A stretch of 13,481 nt of DNA from CAWBRT01 sp050015355 (GTDB lineage Bacteria; Acidobacteriota; Terriglobia; Terriglobales; Acidobacteriaceae), in contig JBEKBO010000125.1 in assembly GCA_050015355.1 (NCBI GenBank), positions 1 through 13,481 on the forward strand. The letters run 5' to 3'. Position 1 is the first letter of the stretch. Each line of letters starts with the position of its first letter. This document shows positions 7,503-13,481 of this stretch, one piece after another. Both the position numbers and the translations under genes were made by a program. Under the pieces are notes generated by a model that was given only the letters and a program-made list of their open reading frames with translations, did no database searches and was not told where the DNA came from.

Positions 7503-7732
7503 TCTAATATTTTTAATCGTACGATAAGATAATGAGATGTCATTAGGTTTAGGCACTCACCTGTTAAGCGGCTCTGGTAGAGCTTTCCGGACTTATGGTC
7601 CCATTCGGCGTGAAGCCTGTTCTTAGGTAAGTCATGCTTCTATAAAAGAGGGCATACCTGTCCAACGATGTTTGCGAGGGATTGCGGACACTCTTCTATT
7701 CGTGATTGAGGGTGCCGCAGGTTCGCCCGCGT
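7503..7732. other. Intergenic region without a recognised gene
   Basis: The first ~40 bases are AT-rich and could be an UP-like element for the synthetase promoter. Beyond that I see no coding frame with family similarity, no tRNA-like fold and no strong hairpin before the repeat at 7733. Confidence 0.5.
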
Positions 7733-7767
7733 CGGGGTCCCCGGCGAGGCTCGGCTCGCTGGGGTGA
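7733..7767. repeat. Palindromic repeat family, copy B
   Basis: CCCCGGCGAG (7739-7748) and CTCGCTGGGG (7755-7764) form a 10-bp stem with one G-T pair and a 6-base loop, preceded by CGGGGT and followed by TGA. The flanks are nearly identical to copy C at 11694, but the inner stem bases differ and still pair. It lies about 75 bases past the GH13-like gene stop. Confidence 0.8.
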
Positions 7768-7839
7768 CTGGGCTAACCTGGGGTAGTTTCCGCTGGTGCT
7801 CCAGCCGACACCGCTCAAGCAGGCCGGCGCTGTCGCGAT

Positions 7840-10800
7840 TTATTTCTCGTTCGCGCCCGGCATTGCCAGCAGTGCTTCGACCCGGTAGCCGGCCTCCGCT
7901 GCCGCCCACAAAAAACGCTCAAGCTGCCGCTCCAGTGACTTCACGGCGTCCTTGGCGGTTTTGGAATCCTCGGCCATCCGCAGCAGCGCGGGCAGTGTCA
8001 TCCACCAGAGAAAGCGTTCGAACGGTTCCTTGACGAAGTATTGCTCGTCCTGGTAGCGATGCACGCCAATCAACCACGCGACATCGGGATCGTGCAGCCA
8101 ACTGATGGGGCCTCCGGCTGCCGGCAACGTCGGTTTTCTTGCGGAGGGCACAGCCACAGCCGATGAAACCGCCGGGCGCGGTACGTCGTCGGCGTAGGCA
8201 TGCGCGAAGCTGGCTCGCACCCGCGCGGCGGCCTGCCAGCGCTTTTCGTCATGCAATCCAAGTTCGCGGAAGGCTTCGGCCATTGGCTCGCGCAAGCGCA
8301 ACGCCTCGAAGGCCTTGGCCGCTCCGCGGTTCGGGTCGGCGGGACGCAGGAAAGCCCCAATGGCATGCATGACCGACCACGCCAGCACCGTACCCCAGAT
8401 GGCGATGGCCTTTTCGATCGGGGTTTCCCGCGCTGGCAGAACTTCCTTGGCCGCTGCCGGCCAGCTCGCCGCAAACTGGCGTTCCAGTTCGGGGATGTGG
8501 ATGGCCGCTTCCATCTGTCGCTCGAAGGATTCCAGTACGTTGTCGAGGTGCTGCCGCCAATCCGGCATCGGCACGCGTCGCAGCGTCGCGTAATCCTCCA
8601 CCGCCAGCAATGCCTGCACGTGCTCCAGCAATGCCCGCAGATGTTCTGCCCCAACCCGCGCAACTACGGCGCGTGCCGGGGTCCCCTGCCGTTGAGCCGG
8701 AGTCGCATGTTTGGCGCCGTGCCCGCGGGAAGTTCCGGCGGCGATGGCCGCCAGGTGCTTGGCGGCTTCGGGGGTAAGCAGCGCGCGCAGGGCGTCGTGC
8801 GCAGGCTTCAGGCGCAGGTCGCGCAAGGCGTCGTCCAGGCTGGAAACGCCGCGCCCGCCGAGCATTTCGCACAGCTCCGCCCAGGGATGCGCGGCGTCTT
8901 CGCGAAGATCGCGCCAATCGAGAAAGACGCAGTGCTTATAGGCTCCCAACTCCAGGTGCAGCCCGTTTTCGATCAAGCGTCCGGCGTGGTGCAGGTATTC
9001 AAGTCCGGTGATGGCGTCGCGGCAGGCGGCAAACATCGAAGCGTCGTTCTTCAGATCGAACCCCTCGCCCAGGGTTCGCTGGCGGAGACGCTTGCTGCCG
9101 TCCGGATTCTTTTCCGCGCACGCGCAAGATACCCGAATCCAGCCTCGCGTGTCGGCATAGCGATTGTTGTAGACCACCAGTGTCCGCTGATCGCCGAGCC
9201 GGTTGGAGTAGGCGAAGACGTCTTCGTTCACTTTCCCGTCGTCCGTGTAGAAGTCATACAACAGAAACTCTTTCACCTCGGCGAACAACGCGCGCCGGTG
9301 CAGCAGGGGAGAGATCTCGCGCTCATGGCGCGCCACCAGCCACTCGTCGGGTGTTTCAGAGTGATAGGCGCGGCGATACTCCATGCCGTAGCGCTCGGTG
9401 AAACCTTCAATCTGGCCATGGCCGAACATGGGCAGTCCGGGGAGGGTGGCCAACATGGTGCAAACGCCGAAATACTTGTCTCCCTTGCCGAACTGGTCGA
9501 CCGCTGTGCGCTCGTCGGGGTTGTTCATGAAATTTACATAGCGCTTGAGCACCTCCGAGTCGAACTCAAGCGTGTTCTTAATCACGCTGCGGTAGTTCGC
9601 GTTCTCTTCGTCGCGCAGCATGTTCATGAAGGCGCTGTTGTAGACGCGGTGCATGCCGAGCGTGCGCACGAAATATCCCTCCAGCAGCCAGAAAGCCTCG
9701 GCCAGCAGCAGGGTTCCGGGGACCTCGGCGGCGACGCGATCGACCAGTTCGCGCCAGAACTCGACCGGCATGGCGGCGTCGAACTCCGCCTTGGTGAGCC
9801 CGTACTCGGAGCGCGACGGAATGGCGCCGCCGGTGCCGGGAACCGGAAACCAGAGCCGCTGGTAATGCTGCTTGGTGAGCGTCATGGCGGCGTCGAAGCG
9901 AATGATGGGAAACAAGCGGGCGACGTGCAGGATGGTCTGAATGACTGCTTCGCGCACCTCCGGCTTGAGGTAGTTGAGCTGCGCCGTGTCATTCCACGGG
10001 AAGCTGGTGCCGTCGTTTCCGTGGTAGACGTAGCGCGTGTCGCCGCTCCAGCGATCGACGCGGCGGAAGACCACGGCGGCATCGCTGCGGTCGTAATAGT
10101 GGTCATCGATCTTGATCTCGACGCGCCCGTCGGTCGAGAGGTCGGGACCCGCAAAGCTGTACGCCGGGAACGGCGGATAAGGCAACTGCACAAACCAGTC
10201 GGGATGCTGAATGACCCAGCGCGAATCGATTCCCATGTGATTGGGAACCATGTCGCTGGCCAGGCGGATGCCGCGCAAGGCCGCGCGATCGCGCAGGTTC
10301 ACGTAAGCGGATTCGCCGCCAAGATCCTGAGCAATGGTGTAATCGTCGAGCGAGTAGGCCGACGCGGCGGCCTCGGGATTTCCGGTCAGCCGCTTGATCA
10401 CCTGCGAGGCCCGGCTGCGCTCCCAAACTCCGATCAGCCACAGCGCATTGAAGCCGCGGCGCGCCATGATGTCCAACTCCTGGTCGGGAACCTGATCGAG
10501 AGTCTGGATCGGACGCCGGTACGACTTGCCAAGCTGGTCGAGCCAGACATAGATGCTCTTGGCGATCATCACCGTCCGCGGCATCCAGTCCACGTCCGCG
10601 CTGAAGCGCTCGTACTCGAATTCCTTGCCGCCGAAGTCCGGCACGGCAGCGGCGCTGGAATCGCCGAACCTCGGGCCCATGCCGTCGTGAGGCGCGGGCG
10701 GATGGAAGCGCAGCCAGATGGCCGTCTGCTCTTCCTTCAGCACATCGAGTGCGGCCAGCAGTCGCCGCACCATGTCTCCCAGCAGCGGGCTCCAGCGCTC

Positions 10801-11490
10801 GCGGATGAATGCGAGCTGTCCCTCCAGCGAGCCGGGAGAAGCCAGCGCCGGCGCGCGCAGCAGGTCCACCAGGTTCTGGTTTTCAGGACCGAAGCGCGGG
10901 CGCGTTTCGAAGTACGCGCGCAGTCCTGCCGTGAGTTGTTTGTACGCCGTCGACTTGGCGAGGTCTTCGTCGGCAAATAGCTCGGAGAATATCCGGAATG
11001 CGGGATTCAGGTTGGCGAGCCAGAGCATCATCAGCTCTTCCAGCGCGATTGCCCGATTGGGAACGCCGCCGGCAGAGCCTCGAAGCCACTCCGCCGCGCT
11101 CTGCCGGCCTCGGTAAACCGCCACCGTGGGGAACTCATCGGCAAATGCCAGCAGAGTACGATCGAACGCTTCGCGTCCCAATCGCGCCTCGAACCAGGCC
11201 AGCGCGTCAACCACGCCGCTCGGGTCGCGCTGCTGCCGATAGAGCGCCATCACCACGTGCAGTACTTCGTCGATGAGCGCCATGGCGTTAAGCTCGCCCG
11301 GATTGACCGCCAGCTCCGGATGCCGCGCAGCATCCCGCATCAGGTTCATCTGTTGCGCGAACTGCCTGCTGGCTGCAAGGTTGGCAAAAATCACGTTGCC
11401 GGTAACGGAGAACAGCGCCTCTCCGAACTGGTAGCGGTCGCGTGCATTCCTTGAAACGTGGAACTCAAAGGTTGGCAAAAGGGCAGTCAT
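7840..11490 (-). CDS. Very large GH13 (alpha-amylase-family)-like protein with helical extensions
   Basis: This 1216-residue protein (from ATG 11490) has a GH13-type catalytic barrel in its middle. Residues 1 to about 300 are a mostly helical N-terminal region, roughly 330-800 are the barrel, and the last ~350 are Ala/Arg/Leu-rich and helical, with no known domain I can name. Visible GH13 regions are I, DMVPNH (413-418); II, IIRFDAAM with the nucleophile-position Asp533; III, LLLAEAFW with acid/base-position Glu598; and IV, NNPDE with Asp659. Region IV lacks the usual His before Asp. No signal peptide is seen, so it is probably cytoplasmic and acts on alpha-glucans or trehalose-type sugars; hydrolysis and transfer cannot be told apart. 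ATG 11490 is preferred because the first 45 residues of the longer form (ATG 11625) are low-complexity and basic. No clear Shine-Dalgarno, and no neighbouring glycogen or trehalose genes. Confidence 0.8.
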   Translation of the reverse strand: MTALLPTFEFHVSRNARDRYQFGEALFSVTGNVIFANLAASRQFAQQMNLMRDAARHPELAVNPGELNAMALIDEVLHVVMALYRQQRDPSGVVDALAWFEARLGREAFDRTLLAFADEFPTVAVYRGRQSAAEWLRGSAGGVPNRAIALEELMMLWLANLNPAFRIFSELFADEDLAKSTAYKQLTAGLRAYFETRPRFGPENQNLVDLLRAPALASPGSLEGQLAFIRERWSPLLGDMVRRLLAALDVLKEEQTAIWLRFHPPAPHDGMGPRFGDSSAAAVPDFGGKEFEYERFSADVDWMPRTVMIAKSIYVWLDQLGKSYRRPIQTLDQVPDQELDIMARRGFNALWLIGVWERSRASQVIKRLTGNPEAAASAYSLDDYTIAQDLGGESAYVNLRDRAALRGIRLASDMVPNHMGIDSRWVIQHPDWFVQLPYPPFPAYSFAGPDLSTDGRVEIKIDDHYYDRSDAAVVFRRVDRWSGDTRYVYHGNDGTSFPWNDTAQLNYLKPEVREAVIQTILHVARLFPIIRFDAAMTLTKQHYQRLWFPVPGTGGAIPSRSEYGLTKAEFDAAMPVEFWRELVDRVAAEVPGTLLLAEAFWLLEGYFVRTLGMHRVYNSAFMNMLRDEENANYRSVIKNTLEFDSEVLKRYVNFMNNPDERTAVDQFGKGDKYFGVCTMLATLPGLPMFGHGQIEGFTERYGMEYRRAYHSETPDEWLVARHEREISPLLHRRALFAEVKEFLLYDFYTDDGKVNEDVFAYSNRLGDQRTLVVYNNRYADTRGWIRVSCACAEKNPDGSKRLRQRTLGEGFDLKNDASMFAACRDAITGLEYLHHAGRLIENGLHLELGAYKHCVFLDWRDLREDAAHPWAELCEMLGGRGVSSLDDALRDLRLKPAHDALRALLTPEAAKHLAAIAAGTSRGHGAKHATPAQRQGTPARAVVARVGAEHLRALLEHVQALLAVEDYATLRRVPMPDWRQHLDNVLESFERQMEAAIHIPELERQFAASWPAAAKEVLPARETPIEKAIAIWGTVLAWSVMHAIGAFLRPADPNRGAAKAFEALRLREPMAEAFRELGLHDEKRWQAAARVRASFAHAYADDVPRPAVSSAVAVPSARKPTLPAAGGPISWLHDPDVAWLIGVHRYQDEQYFVKEPFERFLWWMTLPALLRMAEDSKTAKDAVKSLERQLERFLWAAAEAGYRVEALLAMPGANEK

Positions 11491-11501
11491 GTGCACTGGT
11501 A

Positions 11502-11507
11502 ATTGTA
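11502..11507 (-). promoter_or_regulatory. Possible -10 element of a nearly leaderless GH13-like transcript
   Basis: TACAAT (11507-11502) lies 11 bases before ATG 11490 on the minus strand. If used, the transcript would start only about 5-8 bases before the start codon, in line with the missing Shine-Dalgarno. No good -35 is present. Confidence 0.25.
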
Positions 11508-11693
11508 CTTCTGAAGTTAGATGCGAAGGGCGACCTCGCTCCACAGCCGGTTCCATTTCGGTCATAGGCGGCAGGACGCGGCGGAATCCGGCTCCCATTC
11601 GGCGTCTTCGGGTGACCGGCTTCATGGCGCCGGGCGCGTTTTCGGACTACACCGGATTCGCGGAAGGTATATCCCGGAAAAGAACCGGGCGTT

Positions 11694-11730
11694 CGGGGTC
11701 CCCGGCAAACGCTTGGCGTTGCTGGGGTGA
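11694..11730. repeat. Palindromic repeat family, copy C
   Basis: CCCCGGCAAACGC (11700-11712) pairs with GCGTTGCTGGGG (11716-11727), leaving one unpaired A, one G-T pair and a 3-base loop. CGGGGT precedes and TGA follows, as in copy B. The ~400-base gap 11491-11888 between divergent genes holds this, two more hairpins (11804, 11856) and no recognised gene. Confidence 0.8.
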
Positions 11731-11803
11731 AGTTAGCGCCCGGCTGTGATATTAGGGATACACCGACTCCGGAATTGCTCTACACTAGGCGAGCCCACCG
11801 GTG

Positions 11804-11836
11804 GCCCACATTTGCCGCAGTTGGCTAATGTGGGGC
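11804..11836. repeat. Intergenic inverted repeat with GTGGGC/GCCCAC arms
   Basis: GCCCACATTTGCC (11804-11816) faces GGCTAATGTGGGGC (11823-11836), an imperfect stem with a bulge and one mismatch around a 6-base loop. It is 50-85 bases upstream of the gene at 11889. It does not share the CCCC/GGGG core of the other repeat family. Confidence 0.65.
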
Positions 11837-11855
11837 ACGAAGAGCTTCGCTAACG

Positions 11856-11878
11856 TGAGGTTCGAAGAGGGAACCTCA
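11856..11878 (+). repeat. Hairpin just upstream of a membrane protein gene
   Basis: TGAGGTTC (11856-11863) and GAACCTCA (11871-11878) form a perfect 8-bp stem with loop GAAGAGG, ten bases before ATG 11889. The only purine-rich candidate ribosome site (GAGGGAA, 11866-11873) lies across the loop and arm, so folding could limit translation. This is inference from position only. Confidence 0.5.
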
Positions 11879-11888
11879 TGGATGTCTC

Positions 11889-12290
11889 ATGAATCGCTAT
11901 TCCGTACTTACGAATCGTAAGCGCGCGGTCATCGCACTGGTGCACGCGGTGTTTTTTTTCTTCATCGCGCTCTCCGGGCTTTCCGGGCCGCCCAGGATTC
12001 CGCCTTTGACCATGGCGATGGCCCGGCAATCGCAGCTTGCTCCATCGCTGGCGATCACGGCGGTTTACCTGCTGGTAACGAGCATTCTGGTGTGGTTGGT
12101 TCGCCTGTCGGCTGCGCTGCGGGAAAGGCTCTACTTCGCATTCTGTGCGACCAGCGCCGGAACCGGGCTGTTGCGCGCCCTGTTCGGCGATACTCCGCTG
12201 CATGCCGAAGCCTGCATCCGGGCAATCATGCTCGCCTGCGCTATTGTGACCTGCACGCTGATCTGGCGTTCGCATCCGGCAGCGATGTAA
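11889..12290 (+). CDS. Small integral membrane protein of unknown function
   Basis: This 133-residue protein has four likely membrane segments at about residues 13-33 (including VFFFFIALSGLSG), 49-70, 80-95 and 106-126, with a basic N-terminus (NRKRA). I do not recognise the family and see no catalytic residues. The hydrophobic pattern and codon use support a real gene. It ends 43 bases before cysE on the same strand and may be its co-transcribed upstream partner. Start ATG 11889 has no well-spaced Shine-Dalgarno; other ATGs at 11878 and 11882 are out of frame. TACACT at 11781-11786 could be a -10 element for a ~95-base leader. Confidence 0.65.
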   Translation: MNRYSVLTNRKRAVIALVHAVFFFFIALSGLSGPPRIPPLTMAMARQSQLAPSLAITAVYLLVTSILVWLVRLSAALRERLYFAFCATSAGTGLLRALFGDTPLHAEACIRAIMLACAIVTCTLIWRSHPAAM

Positions 12291-12322
12291 CTCGCTCGCC
12301 TGCCAAACAGATATGGACGAGT

Positions 12323-12328
12323 TACACT
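12323..12328 (+). promoter_or_regulatory. Possible -10 element for a leaderless cysE transcript
   Basis: TACACT ends five bases before ATG 12334, the distance expected if transcription began at the start codon itself. cysE lacks a Shine-Dalgarno. The -35 region (TGCCAA, 16 bases upstream) is weak. Confidence 0.25.
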
Positions 12329-12333
12329 AGAAC

Positions 12334-13098
12334 ATGGGCTTTCTGCAGACCATCCGCGAGGACATTCAATCGGTCTTCGATCGCGATCCGGCGGCGACCT
12401 CCTTGGTCAGTGTGCTGCTCTGCTATCCCGGGTTGCATGCCGTCTGGTTCCACCACCTGAATCACTGGCTATGGAAGAAAAACCGCAAGTTTCTGGCGCG
12501 TTTTTGCTCGCAAGTGGCGCGCTTCTGGACCGGCATTGAGATCCATCCCGGAGCGCAGATCGGGCGGCGGCTGTTCATCGATCACGGCATGGGCGTGGTC
12601 GTCGGCGAGACTACGATTATCGGCGACGACGTTACTCTCTACCAGAACGTAACCCTGGGCGGCACCGGCAAGGAGAAGGGCAAGCGGCATCCCACGTTGC
12701 GCGACGGCGTGTTCGTGGGCAACAGCGCCAACATTCTTGGAAACATCACCATTGGCGAGCACTCGCGCGTCGGCGCCGGTTCGGTAGTGCTGCGCGATGT
12801 TCCGCCCGATTCCACGGTTGTCGGCAATCCTGCCCACATCATCTATCGTGAGGGCAAGCGCGTGCTGATTACCGATCCGCACGATGTGCAAGATCCCTTG
12901 TCGAACGTGATTATTGCGCTGGCAAAGGAAGTGAAACAACTCGAAGAACGGCTTGAACACCTGGATGGCCAGGTCGTGCAGGCTGCCCGCGAGCTCGACG
13001 CCGTTCGCGGCCTGGCCACCGAGGACGAAGAACGCGAACAATACCGGAGCGAGCTGAAATCGCTTTCCGAATACGTGAGCATGGGCGGAGGAATCTGA
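12334..13098 (+). CDS. cysE: Serine O-acetyltransferase (short form) with C-terminal coiled coil
   Basis: This 254-residue protein makes O-acetyl-L-serine from serine and acetyl-CoA, the first step of cysteine synthesis, in the cytoplasm. A helical N-terminal domain (1-65) is the short type seen in EpsC-like CysE proteins, shorter than in E. coli CysE. Left-handed beta-helix hexapeptide repeats follow at about 66-170. The Asp83-His84 pair in IDHGMGVVVGET and His119 in GKEKGKRHP match the catalytic/serine-binding residues of the family, and the turn GAGSVVLRDVPPDSTVVGNPA at about 147-167 matches the CoA end. After the usual end (about residue 175) there is an unusual ~80-residue acidic tail with heptad-like Leu spacing (KEVKQLEERLEHLD). 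No cysK is next to it. It may be co-transcribed with the membrane protein upstream. Confidence 0.94.
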   Translation: MGFLQTIREDIQSVFDRDPAATSLVSVLLCYPGLHAVWFHHLNHWLWKKNRKFLARFCSQVARFWTGIEIHPGAQIGRRLFIDHGMGVVVGETTIIGDDVTLYQNVTLGGTGKEKGKRHPTLRDGVFVGNSANILGNITIGEHSRVGAGSVVLRDVPPDSTVVGNPAHIIYREGKRVLITDPHDVQDPLSNVIIALAKEVKQLEERLEHLDGQVVQAARELDAVRGLATEDEEREQYRSELKSLSEYVSMGGGI

Positions 13099-13107
13099 TT
13101 TCTGCAA

Positions 13108-13138
13108 CCCCAACAAGCCAACAACGGGCTTGTCGGGG
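13108..13138. repeat. Palindromic repeat family, copy D (inverted), after cysE
   Basis: CCCCAACAAGCC (13108-13119) pairs with GGCTTGTCGGGG (13127-13138) over 12 positions with one mismatch and a 7-base loop. Read on the minus strand it has the family order, G-run then CCCC-stem-GGGG followed by TTG, so it is inverted relative to copies A-C. Its position ten bases after the cysE stop suggests a role at the transcript end, but no T-tract follows. Confidence 0.7.
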
Positions 13139-13191
13139 CCCCCGCCACGCCCTCACACCAACCGAGTGACGAGATCGAAAGGGTTGGGCCG

Positions 13192-13481
13192 ATGTCACGG
13201 AAATCTTCAAGCCTGCTGCGCATGGCTGTCCTGCTTAGCCTGGCGATGATTCTGCCCGCTGTCTCCTCCGCGCAGGTTGCAACCGCAGTGTCTTACAAGG
13301 TCACCAAGCGATTTCCCCTCGGCGGGGCCGGGGGCTGGGATTATCTCGCCGTCGATTCGCCCGCTCGCCGGGCTTACATCGCCCGCTCGCGCCCTGCCAG
13401 GCGCCAACCGGGCTGGCGATCGATATCGAGAAGGGCCGGCTGTTCGCGGGTTGCGGCAACGCCAAGATGGCGATCGTGGAA
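13192..13481 (+). pseudogene. Secreted YVTN/beta-propeller-type protein, broken by an internal loss; runs off the window
   Basis: ATG 13192 has an AAAGGG eight bases upstream and begins a signal peptide (MSRKSSSLLRMAVLLSLAM, cleavage near SSA-Q). The mature start VSYKVTKRFPLGGAGGWDYLAVDSPARRAYIAR is typical of the first blade of YncE/YVTN-type exported propellers. After about 13386 that frame turns into nonfamily sequence (RSRPARRQPGWRS). From about 13386 frame three, which is open to the window end, reads LAPCQAPTGLAIDIEKGR then LFAGCGNAKMAIVE, typical of a late blade of the same family. So several hundred bases of the middle seem missing and the parts are joined out of frame. It could be a true deletion pseudogene or an assembly join. 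Function unknown; such proteins are often secreted or envelope-bound. Confidence 0.75.

Noticed and set aside
7557..7732. Possible tRNA or small RNA in the gap
   Set aside because: No cloverleaf, T-loop or CCA-like end could be found on either strand.
8200..10980. A 926-codon open frame on the plus strand
   Set aside because: It is antisense to the GH13-like gene, whose GH13 motifs are clear; GC-rich codons leave long empty frames. The translation is rich in His, Gln and Arg with no domain.
11491..11625. N-terminal extension of the GH13-like protein to ATG 11625
   Set aside because: The 45 residues are basic and low in family character, and no ribosome site precedes ATG 11625.

Overview
The window looks like chromosomal DNA from a GC-rich Gram-negative bacterium, most plausibly an Acidobacteriota (Koribacter/Terriglobia-like). 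This assignment is inference. It rests on folate-dependent TrmFO, a glycine/proline-rich TonB-domain protein, a ~1200-residue GH13-like protein, a secreted YVTN/beta-propeller-type protein, and many palindromic intergenic repeats. No rRNA, tRNA, CRISPR array or transposase is visible, and I see no convincing new multigene system.

Layout. Positions 1-708 hold an orphan ORF (134-625, +) that looks like a C-terminal remnant, converging on a TonB-domain envelope protein (709-1737, -). A small membrane protein (2027-2365, -) follows, and back to back with it is an exported metallo-beta-lactamase-fold hydrolase (2551-3276, +). The space between the hydrolase and trmFO is filled by a probable MITE-like element (about 3304-3590). 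Then comes a minus-strand block: an SSAT-like GNAT acetyltransferase (5049-5552) reading towards trmFO (3591-4985), and upstream a terminated acyl-CoA synthetase gene (5706-7418) that probably starts at TTG. A very large GH13-like protein (7840-11490, -) is flanked on both sides by copies of a palindromic repeat. On the plus strand a small membrane protein (11889-12290) precedes serine O-acetyltransferase cysE (12334-13098). The window ends in a beta-propeller gene (13192-) that appears to have lost an internal segment and its frame.

Functional links are loose: tRNA m5U54 modification, acyl activation, polyamine/amine acetylation, alpha-glucan chemistry and cysteine synthesis are mostly separate transcription units. 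Only GNAT-trmFO and membrane protein-cysE are plausible co-transcription pairs.

The most informative non-genic signals are four copies of a stem-loop repeat with the pattern CCCC-stem-loop-stem-GGGG at 3447, 7739, 11700 and 13108, three with a G-run upstream in their own orientation and one inverted; the MITE-like element; and the broken propeller gene. The GH13-like protein also has an atypical conserved region IV (Asn-Asn-Pro-Asp-Glu in place of the usual His-Asp) and long helical extensions at both ends.
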